From Ampelomyces quisqualis (lineage: Eukaryota; Ascomycota; Dothideomycetes; Pleosporales; Phaeosphaeriaceae): DNA of 64,000 nt. Below, piece after piece: positions 25,872-38,584 of the stretch; position 1 is the first letter of the stretch; each line of letters begins with the position of its first letter. The position numbers and the translations under genes were made by a program. A model generated the notes under the pieces. It was not told the DNA's origin and ran no database searches. It saw only the letters and a program-made list of their open reading frames with translations. The stretch lies in the NCBI GenBank assembly GCA_018398575.1, contig JAGTXZ010000005.1:1984001-2048000 (forward strand). The letters are read 5' to 3'.

Positions 25872-26170
25872 TGTAACGACGCAGGTAGGTACAGCTATTG
25901 GGATCAAATCAGATACGTATTAGAGGCATATGGGAGTGCGTGTTGTATCAGAGATTCTAGATTAGCTATACACCTATAGGTCTTGTACAGAAGGACAAGA
26001 GAAACTTGTCCTCTATCTATGCTATAGGCTTATATTTATAGTAGGCGTAGCAGCTAAGTTGGAGCGCTGTTGGAGCGCTTTCAGTCCTAATCTGCTAGCT
26101 CCCTACATAATCTGTTACTAAGCCTTTATAAGGTATCAGATGTAACATGTGTTTGCATATGCTTGTTACA
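25872..26170 (-). repeat. Solo LTR in inverted orientation inside chromovirus copy 1
   Basis: This 299-bp reverse-complement LTR is flanked by TTAAA at 25,867-25,871 and 26,171-26,175. No internal sequence remains on either side, as after LTR-LTR recombination. It keeps many CA/TG dinucleotides, so it is among the youngest parts of the block. Confidence 0.9.
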
Positions 26171-26336
26171 TTAAACGCGCTAGCGCGCCAATTAAAACAA
26201 CAACAAATAGCTACATTACGTTATCTCAAAATAAACTTAAGGTAAATAAGAGTTTACAACAATTTAGAGAGGTATCTAAAACAACACTAATACAGACCTA
26301 ATTGATAGGAACTATTGATTTTAAGAAGGGGGGTAA

Positions 26337-26635
26337 TATAACAAGCACATGCAAATACATGTTACATCTAATACCTTATAAAGGCTTAGTAACAAATTAT
26401 ATAGAGAGCTAGTAGATTAGGACTAAAAGCGCTCTAACAGCGCTCTAACTCAGCTGCTACGCCCACTATAAATATAAGCCTATAGTATAGATAAAGGACA
26501 AGTTTCTCTTGTCCTTCTATACAAGACCTATAGGTGTATAGCCAATCTAGAATCTCTGATACAACACGCACTCCTATATGCCTCTGATACGTATCTAATT
26601 CAATTCTAATAGCTGTACCTACCTGCGTTGTTACA
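26337..26635 (+). repeat. 3' LTR of chromovirus copy 1 (299 bp)
   Basis: It is near-identical to 19,258-19,556 and follows the polypurine tract. Confidence 0.9.
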
Positions 26636-26640
26636 ATACC

Positions 26641-26901
26641 CTATAAAGGCTTAGTAATAGATTATGCAAGAAATAGCAGAGGCAGCACTAAAAGTACTCT
26701 AAATTGGCTCTAACTTAGTTGCTACTTTAACTATAAATATAAGCCTATTGCATTAGATAGAGGATAAGTTTTCTTTATTCTTTTATACAAGACCTATAGG
26801 TATATAGCTAATCTAGAATCTCTGATACAATACGCACTCTTATATGCCTCTGATACGTATCTAATTTAATCCTAATAGCTGTCCCTACCTGTGTTGTTAC
26901 A
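26641..26901 (+). repeat. 5' LTR of chromovirus copy 2, larger part
   Basis: This is the remaining 261 bp of the 300-bp LTR whose first 39 bp are at 19,219-19,257. It shares the subtype-specific stretch around ACTAAAAGTACTCTAAATT with the 3' LTR at 33,404-33,703. Confidence 0.9.
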
Positions 26902-29479
26902 TTACAAGGAAAACTTTGTCCTGCTAGTAATAGCATTTAGATAATATTGCAATTTACTTTTGAAAAGATTGCGTTAAAACGTCTAGAACTCTATCTAAAT
27001 TAGATCTGTTTGCAACCTTAAATCTATTAAACACAGTTAGGATCCCTTAGATCTCCTAATAGCTAAAGCCTTTAGGTTTAGAACTTCCTATTAACACAAC
27101 AGTTAGGATTACTTTGGTAAAAGTCGCGTTTAGCGCTACAATAGAGACTTAGAGACTATTAATAACTTAAGAGTATTAGAGGCAACGCTAATAACTCCCC
27201 TAAAATCTACACCTACACTAATACCTAGAGGATTCTAAGGAGACTTTGTATTAACTGTTACAACCTGGCAACAGAGTGCTAAAGTAAAAAAGTTAGACAC
27301 TAAGAAATCTAAGGACACTCCTTAGCCTAGAGCTGCACTAAATCTAACCTCTATACAAATAGAGGTTAATTAATTACAACAAGAACTAAAACAGGTGTTA
27401 GTAGAAATTAATTCTCTTAAGAAAGAACTAACTCCTTTTATAGGACTAGACAAGCCCTTACTTACTACTAAATTACTCTAGAATAATTCTGCACCTTACT
27501 ATTTATCTAACAGCTTTACATTAGAACACTTATATTGCTATAAGAGTTCCTGCTAATCTTAATAATCTAAGAAAACGCCTAATATTAACAATCTTAGCAA
27601 TAGAAAGGATCCTACTTTCCGCTAATAGCAGGCCTCTATCTAAGATTAACTTAAAATTAACTTAGATTACTATTGGACTAAGAGGTAACGTATGGCCCTA
27701 GTATAGGGCTATACTACAGGATTAGCCAAGGGCTATCTTAAGCCTTAATATTTATTAGATACTAATTAAGAGCAATTTTAGAACGCTAAGCAAATAATTA
27801 AGCTACTTAAGTCCTACTTTATTACAGGTAACAAGATAGCTAAAAGCTAAGCAGCTTTTAATTAATTGCAAATAACTAAGGAAGAAACGTTCTTCTTGTT
27901 TAAAGCTAGGTTTTTAAGTTCTGTAGTTAAGAGACAAGTACCCCCTTTAGAGTAGTTCTACTACTTGTAGACTAAGATTACGCTAGGGTTACGAGCCTCT
28001 AACCTAGGATTCAGGCACTAATAGAGTAACTTATTTAATTAGATAGTAGAATACCTTACTGCCTATAATATAGAGCAGAAGAATAATCTTAACCTAAGTA
28101 TATTACTAGCTGCTACCAAATTACTAATTAGGTAGGCCCTGTAAACCAATTTAGATCTAAATTAGACTACTACCTCTAGCGCCCTAACACATTTGGCGCT
28201 AGCCTATTAATTAATAATAGTACGTCTTTCTACTAAGACCTCTAAACCTAATTAACAGAAGACCCCTAGTAGTTGTTATAATTGTAGTAAACTAAAACAC
28301 TATGCTAGTAATTGTATAAAGCCTTGCGTACGTTAGATTAAAGCTATAGAAGTAGATAAGTTTAAAGATGCTTAAAAGCAACCTAACTAGGAAGTATATT
28401 ATACAGGAAATAGAAGCGCCTAGAAAGACACCTCTCTCTAGGCCTAAGCTGTTATAATCTATCTTACCTTAACCTTTCTTATTTGTTTTGCAGTCTCTAT
28501 TTCCTTATACCTACGCTTCTCTATAACTAGGGTATTAGTTTACGCCTTAACACTTTTGTTAACACTAGTGCTTAAAGGTTTCTATTTTTAAATTTGCAAA
28601 TTGTTTTATCTGTTTTTAAAGCTTTATAGCAACCTATTTAGAAGCTTTCCTTCTAGGTTTAAGTGCGCAGCTTTAAGGATTAGATTACTTCTTTAGTTAC
28701 TTAATATATTTAACTACACTTAAATATTAATAGCTAAAAGATTTTAAACTATCTCTTTCTTATTTTTAATCTTAGGTCTTAGGTTTATATACTTAGCCTC
28801 TAATAGTTAAGACAATTTAAGATTTAATTAGACACAGATAGGCTACAGTTTATTTAGCTATCTAAGTACCCCTGTTTATACAATTCTTTACCTTCTATTC
28901 CTACTATTCTATATTAAGCTATAGTGCTAGCTACTGTCTATCTTAATGTGCAATAACGTAACGCTCTATAGGAAAAAGAAGACTATTATATCTAAAACAG
29001 TTCTTACTATTATTCTTCTTCTTCTATTTATTATATTAAGGAATGCTTAAAGCTCCTCTTAGCTTAAAAAATCTTAGAGATTTCTTGCACCCTAACTAAG
29101 CAAAACAGTTTAGAGTCTAAATCCTCTTTAACTACCTGCATAGCCCTTATTTCTGCTAATGTATTTTACTTTATTATAAAGAAGCTACAGAACAAGTTTT
29201 TTACAACAAGTCTCTATAAAATTAACAGGATTCTTGCCTCTAAGGACAACGCAGACAATTAATGCTAATTAGATAAGTTATTACTTACCTGCTACTCCTA
29301 GTATTAGGATATATTTAGTAAGTTAGCAGCTAATTAATTACCTTCTTATTATCTGTACAATTATAAGATTGTTCTTAAAGAACTATTACTAAATGCGTTT
29401 AGTCTTCTATACAAGTAGAATTAGGAGAAGCTTAAAGCTACTAAGGCCTACGTCTAGAAATACCTTTAGAAGAGTTTTA

Positions 29480-32240
29480 TTAAAGCTAGCTCTAGCTCCT
29501 TTGCTTTACCTATCCTTTGTGTACGCAAACCTAATAGAGATATATACATCTATGTAGACTACTAGAAGATTAACGCCCTTACGCGCAAGGACGTCTATCT
29601 AATCTCCTGTATTAATAAGCTGTTATTACGCCCCTCTAAAGCTAAGATCTTTACTAAGTTTAACATTAGGGCTGCCTTTAACAAAATTTGTATAGATCTT
29701 AACTCTAAAGAGTATACTACGTTCTAGACCTATTACAGCACCTATAAGTGCAAGGTGCTTTCTTTTGGCTTATATAATAGGCTAGCTACGTATTAGCGTT
29801 ATATAAATAATATACTAATTAATTATCTTAACAATTTTTGTATTGCGTATTTTAATAACATCCTAATCTACTCTAAGGATATAAACTTACATTAGGAATA
29901 CGTCTAAAAGGTCCTAGAGCGCCTACGTACTACAGAACTCTAAGTAGATATTTAGAAGAGTAAATTCTATGTAACTTGCACAAAGTATCTAGGTTACGTT
30001 TTAACAAACTAGGGCACTAAAGTTAACTTTAATAAGGTAGAAGTACTCTAAAACTAGGCTAAACCTACTATAGTTACTAGCGTTAAGTTATTTCTTAGTT
30101 TTGCTTGTTTCTATTAACAATTTATTAAGGATTTCTTCTATGTAGCCAAACTAATTATAAAGCTTTAGAGTCCTGCTACCTCTTTTGAATAGACTACAGA
30201 CTACTAACAGGCTTTTAATTAGATTAAAGCCTTACTTCTAGCTATTCCTATGCTATCTTATTTCTATTCTAAGTATAACACAAAATTAGAAACTAACGCG
30301 TTAGATAGAGTAATAGTAGAAGTACTCTCTTAGAAGTACTCTAATAACAAGTAGTACCCTATAGCGTTCTATAGTTACACTCTATCTAGGGCTAAGCTTA
30401 ATTAGGAAATATATAACAAAGAACTTTTTGCTATCTTAAAAGCGTTTAAGAAGTAGAGAGCTAAACTTACTTCTATACAGAGCTAAATCTAGGTGTATTT
30501 AGATTACTACTTCTTAAAATACTTTATAACTACTAAGGTTCTTAATACACGTTAAGCATAATAGGTAGAGATTATTACCTCTTTTAATTTCTATATTAAG
30601 TACACGCCTAGCAAGCTTAACAAGTAAGCTTATATCTTAAGCTAAAGAGAACAGAACGTTAGTAAGGTTAAGGCTGCCTAGTAAGACAACAGATCTTGTA
30701 TACTTTTAGGACCTAAACAACTAAATTACTTAATTAACTCTAAACTAGCCTAGAACTATGTTTGTACCTAGCTAAAGATTAATATGTTAGGTATTTTAGT
30801 TTACTCTATTAGTGTCCTCTTAAACATTAACTCTTTAGAACTAATTAAAGCCCTACTAGCAGAGAATTGCTACCTCTTTAAGGAAGAACGCCTTACGTTG
30901 CTATAGCTGTATTATATCTAAGAAGAACTACTACTGTATTACTTACGCCTATATGTATCTAGGGATTCTCTCTTATACACTTAACTAATTAGAAAGGCTT
31001 ATAATTAGGTATCTACTACTTATCTAAGTACTACAAAGATATATTAGCTCCTATCTTAGTAGTATTATTAGAAAGGTATAGAAGCTATATGCAAACGCTA
31101 TGTACAAAACTGCGTTGCCTGTTAAAGATCCTATCTAAGACAGCTCTAATCCTAAGGTTTCCTTTATCTGTTACTAATTTCTAATCAGCCTATATAGTAT
31201 CTATGTATAGATTTTAAGACCTTTCTAAAAGACTATTATAGCTATAATTAGATTATAGTAATTATTAATTGTCTATCTAAGTAAGCTATCTTTATTCCTT
31301 ACTACAAAACAATAGACGCCTAACAAATAGCTTACTTGTTTATTTAATAGATATACCAATTTAGCTACACGCCTAAAAGCATAGTGTCTAATTGTAGCCT
31401 CTAGTTTGTGTCCTAATTCTAGTCTAAGTTCTATAAGATCCTAGGCGTGCAAATTAAGCTTTCTACAGCCTACTATAAACAAACTAATAGACAAACTAAG
31501 ATTATAAATAAGTATATTAATTAAGAATTAAGGCTCTTTATATTCTATTACTAGGACAACTAGAGTAACCTTTTGCTAATAATTAATTAAGCTTAAACTA
31601 CTCTACTACACTCTGTAATTGGTATAGCGCTATACTAGCTCTTGTTTAGTTCTAAACTATAACAGAGCTAGGATTAAGTATTATCCTCTTAGAAACACAA
31701 AGATATAAATGCTAAGGATGCTTTAAGCTTAGCTACCTGCATGTATAAAGCCTAGCGCACAGCTAAAGATAATATAGAGAAGGCGCAGCAACAGATAGCT
31801 ACTAAGGTAAACAAATATTATTAACCTGTTAATTAAGTAGTAGGTAATAAGGTTTACCTCTTAACCTAAAACCTATCTGTTACCTACCTAAGTCGCAAAC
31901 TCGCTAAATTATAGAAAGGCTCCTTTAAAGTTCTAGAACAAGTTAGCTATTTATTCTAACTAAAGCTACTAGTAGGCTCTAAGATCTATAACGTGTTTGC
32001 TCTAGATGTCCTCTGCAAGGACTCTAACAACCCTCTGCCTAGTTAGCTAAGCCTAAACCTATCTAGTATCCTAATTTAAGGCGTTAAAGAATAAGAAGTA
32101 GAAGAGATTCTTGCTAGCAAGCTATACTGCTCTATCCTAAAGTATTATGTAAAATAGGTAGGCTATAGTCCTAACCTTACCTAGTATAATGCCTTAAACT
32201 TTATAGGCGCCTTATATATATTGCAAGCGTTCTATAAACG
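29480..32240 (+). pseudogene. Degenerate pol of chromovirus copy 2
   Basis: It is colinear with the pol of copy 1. The RT box at 29,848-29,874 reads YFNNILIYS, again with both catalytic Asp codons changed. The integrase zinc-binding stretch lies near 31,090-31,130 and the chromodomain-like end near 32,100. It carries more stops than copy 1. Confidence 0.83.
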
Positions 32241-33403
32241 CTATCTAAAATAGCTAGGACCTCTATCAGCGTTAGCTAAGTAGATTACAGTATAGAAAAA
32301 AGGAGTTAAAGATTTTACATTACTTTAAGATAACTATATTAGAGAAATTAAACTTAATATTACAACTACTACACTAGTAAGTAACAACTATTAATAATAG
32401 AAGTCTTACTCTTCTATTAGATCTAATAGCAGACTGTAGCTGCTCTTAGTAGAACGCTCTTAACTATCTAACTTCTTAGGTACAGACACTAATATACTAC
32501 CTAGTTTTCCTCTGTTTTAGATCTGTACACAAGAGCTACCTAACTTTGCTACTACTTTCTCTACCTCTTGCTTTGCTCTAGCTACTACAAGGGTATCTAC
32601 TAACTCTGCTACTACTTTAACTAGCCTAGATATAGACTGCCTAAGGGTCTTTACTTCTCTAGCTATTGTCTTAACCTTCTTAGCTAACTCCTCCCTCTAG
32701 TAGTAAGCGCTAACTAGTAGGTTAGTAGTATTTAAGTTAGCTACTTGTACAAAGCTAACCTGTACAGTAGTAGCTAACTAAAACGCAGCTAACTATATAT
32801 TAGCCTTCTCCTCTACTACTACCTTGTCCTTCTTATTACTACCTAAGGTAGCAAATATGCAATTAAGAGCCTCTAAGAGACTATTATACTCTTAGCCTGC
32901 ATATTAAAGAACTAGCTAACACTTCTTATTTAAGAGTGTGCAATAAGCACACTTCTTAGACACATCTAAATAGAATCTAAACTTAATATTAAAATAGCTG
33001 CAGGTAAAAGCCTTTGCAGCCTGCAAGTAAACAACCTAATAGGCTAGAAAATAAGCTTTAAGAGAGACAGGAATAGGTATTATATATATTTGCAAAACAG
33101 TTAGCTAGCAATTAAATCAGAAGGGTAGTTAGATAGCTATAGGTATATAAACGTATAGAGGAAGAGTATAAAGAAGTAGTATACTAAGGGCTAGCCTTGT
33201 ATATATACTCTAAAAACTCTAGGTAAAGTTAGAGTAACAAACGCGCTGCTGCGCTAAGCAAAACAATAACAAACAGCTACAACGCATTATTAGAAATCTA
33301 AAGTTAAGGTAAATAAAACTTTTTAAAAATTTTAGAAGGTATCTAAAAGCACACTAATACAGACCTAATTAATAGAGGCTATTAATTTTAAGAAGAGAGG
33401 TAA

Positions 33404-33703
33404 TGTAACAGGCACATGCAAATACATGTTACATCTAATACCCTATAAAGGCTTAGTAACAGATTATACAAGAGATAGTAGAGGTAGTACTAAAAGTACT
33501 CTAAATTAGCTCTAACTTAGTTACTACTTTAACTATAAATATAAGCCTATTGCATTAGATAGAGGATAAGTTTTCTTTGTTCTTCTATACAAGACCTATA
33601 GGTATATAGCTAATCTAGAATCTCTGATACAACACGCACTCCTATATACCTCTAATACGTATCCAATTCAATTCTGATAGCTGTACCTACCTGCGTTGTT
33701 ACA
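33404..33703 (+). repeat. 3' LTR of chromovirus copy 2 (300 bp)
   Basis: It starts TGTAACAGGCACATGC and ends GCGTTGTTACA, followed by the GTCTA target duplicate. Confidence 0.92.
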
Positions 33704-36700
33704 GTCTATTTCTAGTATCTGTGTTCTATAGAAGTAAGGTAGGACTAGATCTTGTCTCTTATTACTACTCCTAGTAGTAACTAAAGGCAACTACTTATAT
33801 TTAACTAAACTTATCTACGTAGTAATAAACGCTACAAGTAAAGTATTTAGTAGCGTAAAATAGAGTATTCTCTTCCTTCTTGCCTTATTATATTAGAGTT
33901 AATCTGCTAGTTTGTTACAGGAGTTACTTACTACCTTATTCTTGTAGAACGTATCTGTTTTACTATTCTATTCCTAAAAAGAGAGAGGTAACTCTACTAT
34001 TTAGATCTAGGCTTTAATCTTCTTAAGAGTGCTATATATAAGGTTATCTATAACGTGTTTCTTACTTCTATCAAAAATTATATACTTATTAAATACTATG
34101 TTACAGGTACTAATAACCTTCTCTATTAACAGTACCTATACTCTAAATATGTTAGATAATTAATAGCTAACAAGGTAACTAATCTAGGCCTTTAGGTTAA
34201 GTCTCTATAAACGTCTCTTATGCCTCTTTATGTTATCTGTTATTACAAAGGCTTTACAACTATAAGTGCGTAGATAGGACTAATTTAGCTTATAAGGTAA
34301 CGTAACAATTTTTATTTAATAGGCAACTCTAGTAAAGAACTCTTTGTATAGTAATTTCTAGTTATTTAAGTATCTAGGTGTTCTGTTGTAAAGATATACA
34401 GCAGAACGCATAACTTCTAGCTAGAGCTTCTATAGTAGGTTAGCGTTAAGACGCATTGCGTAGGACTTTTCTTTAATTATACCCTCTAAGCGTTTAGCTC
34501 TGCTATTCTAGGCTTAGGTATCTAGTGCAGAAGGTTCTACTATAATACTCTAATAGTCTTTCTATTATTATACTTCTACTAATTAGAACGTCTTATTATT
34601 AGTCTTAATAATTACAACTATAATATTAAATTACGTCTTTATAAGCGTAATAAAAGTCTAGAGGGCTTAAATAATAGTGTAGGCAGTATAGTTCTTAAGG
34701 TAGAAGTTCTGAAGGTAACTAGTTACTCTATACGTAATTAGTATTTGCGTCTTTTCTTTTGTGTTACTTCTGTCTTTATAGTTATAGAAATTAATAGCTA
34801 CCTACTCTCTAGGTTCTTTATACATTTCTCTAGGTACTTTTCTTATTTATCTCTTTAACTTTAATCTTCTACACGCGTTGCAATTAACTATAGGTAGGCT
34901 AATAATCTTTACTTCTTTAGAATATTATATAAGGTACTTAAGTGCCTAAGGTCTTAGGTGTCCTATTTGTTTATGCTATATTACTACCTTAGCTTGTTAC
35001 TATAGGTATTAAGTCCGCGTAGTAGTTGCAAAGCTACTCTATAGTTATTTAATATTATTGTATTTAATAACCTATTATTTATATTATTCTTAGAAAACAG
35101 CTACTATAGCGTTATTGTGTCTGCGCAGGACTATTAGGTTTAACTTAGTATTCTACTATAGACCTTGTTAGCAGAAGAGCCTAAATAAGACAAGGTTATA
35201 GTAGAAGTCTAGGTAATAGGCTATGTTATACAGACGTAAGAGCTATGTAGCACAGTCTTCTTCTACTCTAATAACTATAGTACTATAGGCCTTTATCTAT
35301 ACACGTGTATTACCTGCCTATAGAAAATCTTCTTATACTAGAGATTAGGTATTTGTAAATTGTTTAATATTGTTGGCTACGTAGTACGTTATTCTAGAGT
35401 TAAGAATAAAGGATTGTTTAAGTAAATACCTAGAGTACTTAGTTATAAAAGTTAAGGTAATAATTACTAAGTTAATTACTCTAATCTCTTTGCTATATAG
35501 TTATTCTTTAGATATAGACTTAATAGTAGGTGTAGTTAACTATAACTTCTGAATTGCTAGTATCTTAGAATATAGTTATTTTATTAATCTTATATTATCT
35601 TATAGGTTAGAGGTATTACTAATTCTGTTCTTTACTATCTTAGTAATATAGTCTTATAGTTACTAATCCTCTAGAGTAGTATTTAGAAAGGCGTACTATT
35701 ACTTAGAAAGGGTATAGAAACTGTTATAGGCCTTACACTTCTGTAATAAGAATCCTTCTCTATTATAAAGCTATTAGTGCTTTTAATTGCGTCCTCTACC
35801 TTTCTTCTTTTTGTTCTCTAGTTTTTTATTATTTAGGGCTAGTCCTTTTGCAGTAAATGCTACCTTATTAGATTAGCTCTTTGTTAGATATATAAGTTAA
35901 GTATTCTTCTAAAACTAAAGAAATATCTCTATAACTATAATAGTAGCGTTTTAGAGTCTATATACAATAAATAATATAGTCTAAGTAGAGAAATGCTTTA
36001 AGACTGCTACTATAAAGTTCTTCTTAATAAACTAGTTATTTAGTTACTCTAGTACTTTAGTTACTTTGCTTTTAGTAACAGCGTAGTTAAAGGCTTTAGT
36101 AAGCTAGGTGTCCTAATAGGTAACTACTCTTATTAGCTTTATTACTTTATAGTATCTTATTTATACTTTGTTAAGCTTATTCTCTACTTATATGCCTATA
36201 GTAGTAGTAAGCTTAGTAATCTAATCTTAGTATAGCTAGAAAGGCTTATAGCAATTTGTAAATAGGTATATAGACACTATAGTTCTAATAAAGTCTATTA
36301 CCTAGGCAAGGTTGTTACTTTCTTGCTAAAACTTAGTATATTCTATTTTGTATATTTTAAACCTTTCTTTATAGTTCTCTATATTCTTCTTATATAATAT
36401 CTTTCTAGTGTTTAAAAGGTCTAATATATAAGTAGAAATAAAAGAAAGTATATTTACAGCGTTTTAGTAATCTAATTAGTATTAGGTAGTATATGTATTA
36501 ATTGCTATAGTTAAGAGCTAATAGCTATTAATCTCTAGTTATGTTACAACACGTAGCTTAACAAGAGGCTAGGAAAGCTGCTTTGCGTTAAAGAGGTGCT
36601 AGACGCGTAGAAAAACGCATTTGTTCTTAAGTTGCATAATCTATTTAATCTATTAAGTATAATTGTTTAGGATTACTATAGGATTGCAGTTATGTTAGGT

Positions 36701-36807
36701 TGTTATTTTTGATAGTTGTTATATTTGTGCAATAGTAGTATATTACTTTGTTTTGTAGGTATTTAGTTTTGTAGTGCTTTACAAGTATAAGCACTAAGAC
36801 TCTTAAT

Positions 36808-37002
36808 TGTTAGATAAAAGGTTCTAATAATATAATAAAATGTTTGGGGTGCTACTTGTATATTGTTGTGTGTGTGGTGTAGTCTCGTAAGGGATAAGAC
36901 AGCAGGTCTCCCTATCCTAGTGCTCCTTGGGACTAGGGGGTCTATGAAACGTGCTATCTTTAACTCCGTTCCCTTCCGTCAAATACTACCTCATATCTGA
37001 CA
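36808..37002 (-). repeat. Copia LTR, right (5') copy, almost unmutated
   Basis: It begins TGTTAGATAAAAGG and ends ATATCTGACA. It keeps the CA and TG dinucleotides that the left copy has lost. It forms the exact border of the AT-rich block. Confidence 0.9.
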
Positions 37003-37068
37003 AGTACCTATCTATATAAGCCTCTCTTAGGGCAAAAAAGTTTAGGCACAACAAGCCAAAAACATGCA

Positions 37069-37187
37069 ACATACAACAGCGGGGATTTATTAGTGGTTAC
37101 CCACCTAACTACTAGTCCGCCGGTACGTTGCTTAAGTAGGGCTGGGCGAACGGGAAGCCTTGTTTTCAACGTCCTACGGTCTTATGT
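37069..37187 (-). rRNA. 5S rRNA gene copy, degenerate
   Basis: The 119-nt minus-strand sequence has the ascomycete 5S layout. It starts ACATAAGACC, has CCTACTTAAGC and CCGGCGGACTAGTAGTTAGG in the middle, and ends CCCCGCTGTTGTATGT, which pairs with the 5' end as helix I. A T-run about 7 nt beyond the 3' end would serve as a Pol III terminator. Against the usual ascomycete 5S (from memory of the family) the internal control region is altered: GGGTGGGTGACCACCAGCGAAT-type sequence reads with A and T at several G and C positions, all transitions, and one helix I pair is lost. It is probably a pseudogene copy touched by RIP spreading from the adjacent retroelement, whose LTR ends 66 bp away. Confidence 0.85.
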
Positions 37188-38584
37188 GGACACCTCACAA
37201 TTTCTTGATTAAGTATTAAGTATTCTCATGCTCGATCAGTCTTCCTTTGAGCATTACATCCTTACTCATGAGCGTCTATGGTACAACAGTTAAGTCAACA
37301 AGACCCGTTACAGGGCAGAGTACAAACATCAGACCGGCCCTGCATGTCTCACCCGCCGCCAAACAGAACAGCAACGTAGCTCACGTACATGATGCCATTG
37401 TAGCTCCTACCGCACCTCTCTACCTACCCTCATTTCGCCAAGCAACAAACATGTCCCAAAGACACGTCTAGCACGTATACCAAAAAAGACAGCATCCCAC
37501 TGCCCATCATTCCCGTCCGTTCACCGACATTCACATTAAAACAGCGTAACCCGTCCTCCATAAAACCTCGCCCAACCATCCCGTTCCAATCCCCTCCCCC
37601 CTAGATACCACCTCCCACAGTCTCGAGTCTCCAGCACCCACTTACCCACCCCCCCGCCCCTTTCCACCCCGCCATCCCCGATATTTCCAAATCTCCACGT
37701 CCTCGGTACCAAAGTACGCATTACCTCGCGCCTCCGCTGCATCCCAGCGCCCGAGTCTCGCGGGCTTGACCTCTCACCATGGAATGAGTATTTCGTCCTC
37801 GCCTCGCGGAGATAAGTGTCTTTATTCGCGAAAAAAAAAAGAAAGAAAGAAAGAAAGACGGAAATTTTACGGCACTGCACAGCAGTCCGTTTATGTGCGT
37901 GGGGTACTCGTCTAGTACGCAAGGGACACGCCAGCGTCGTCGTCGTCGTCGTCGCTAAGAACACAATGTGTATGATGTGCGCCACGCAGCTTGTGTGTAT
38001 TTCTCTTCGTGTTGGGGATGTGGTATTTTATGTACGGGGTGCGGAGTAGGGTAGGGTCAGTATGAGTATGAGCACGAGTACGAGCACGAGCACGAAAAAC
38101 CAATCACGAAAAACACGACTTGTTTCATCGGCCATGTTACACCTACTCTGGCCATGCGTTACATTTATTGTCGTGCGACGCAATGTTGCACGGAAAATTA
38201 CATGCAGGGTCAAGTTCAAGTCATGATCAGATGGTCATGGTTGGGAAGGGAGTTGAAAAGTGTGTATATGCGCAAGTGCAAAAATGCAAAATGCACCTGC
38301 CTCCGCTCTGCGCCCCCCATCCAGACTTCTGCGCCATGTCAAATGGACATCAAAGCTCCATTCGTAGCACAGGATTCACGTTCGGGCAGGAAGGAATGCC
38401 TTTTGTGCGTTGTGAAGTACATGTACAAGAGAACCAAAAAAGCCTGGGTTTCGAAACGCCGTAATCGAAGAATGGTAATAGATAGAGCTATTTCTTGTTT
38501 GCTCCATCGTTTCTCTCCGCAGTCCTAGCGTTCAAGTCTCGAATCTCACGCACTCGAAGCGTGCTGCCAATCGATTTCTTTCTC
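37188..38584. other. Non-coding border region with microsatellites
   Basis: This 1.4-kb stretch of normal composition lies between the 5S copy and the 3' end of the next gene and probably includes that gene's 3' UTR. It contains an A-run with GAAA repeats (about 37,829-37,857), a CGT trinucleotide run (about 37,936-37,955) and GAGTAC/GAGCAC hexamer repeats (about 38,062-38,094). No gene is supported. Confidence 0.6.

Larger units (their letters stand above)
19258..26635 (+). mobile_element. Ty3/gypsy chromovirus copy 1, plus strand, inserted in the 5' LTR of copy 2
   Basis: ATACC is duplicated at 19,253-19,257 and 26,636-26,640. The LTRs are 19,258-19,556 and 26,337-26,635, 299 bp each. The polypurine tract AAGAAGGGGGG lies just before the 3' LTR. 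Without the solo LTR inside it the internal region is about 6.5 kb, matching copy 2. It is the least mutated copy, yet its frames are closed by TAG/TAA at former Gln and Trp codons. Confidence 0.92.
19219..33703 (+). mobile_element. Ty3/gypsy chromovirus copy 2, plus strand, split by copy 1
   Basis: GTCTA is duplicated at 19,214-19,218 and 33,704-33,708. The 3' LTR is 33,404-33,703 (300 bp). The 5' LTR is in two parts, 19,219-19,257 (39 bp) and 26,641-26,901 (261 bp), because copy 1 is inserted in it. The internal region is 26,902-33,403. It has the same layout as copy 1 but carries more transitions, which fits its being older. The polypurine tract before the 3' LTR is AAGAAGAGAGG. Confidence 0.92.
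16496..37002 (-). mobile_element. Ty1/copia-type LTR retrotransposon, minus strand, host of the nested chromoviruses
   Basis: Two 195-bp LTRs (16,496-16,690 and 36,808-37,002) flank it, with AGTAC duplicated at 16,491-16,495 and 37,003-37,007. Removing the nested insertion at 19,219-33,703 leaves about 6 kb including LTRs, normal for a copia element. On the minus strand 17,815-17,850 reads Leu-Leu-Leu-Tyr-Ile-Asp-Asn-Ile-Ile-Leu, the copia RT YVDDI box with RIP-type damage. It is followed by the usual YTVTREELLKQFLGLEV-like stretch. RT lies left and the 5' LTR right, so it reads leftwards. Confidence 0.88.

Noticed and set aside
1..37002. Centromere or telomere-proximal sequence
   Set aside because: Nested RIP-mutated elements occur in such places, but there are no telomere repeats and nothing centromere-specific can be read from sequence.
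37536..38528. Several overlapping frames of 60-150 codons on both strands
   Set aside because: They overlap microsatellites and each other and have low-complexity content; no splice or start context supports a gene.
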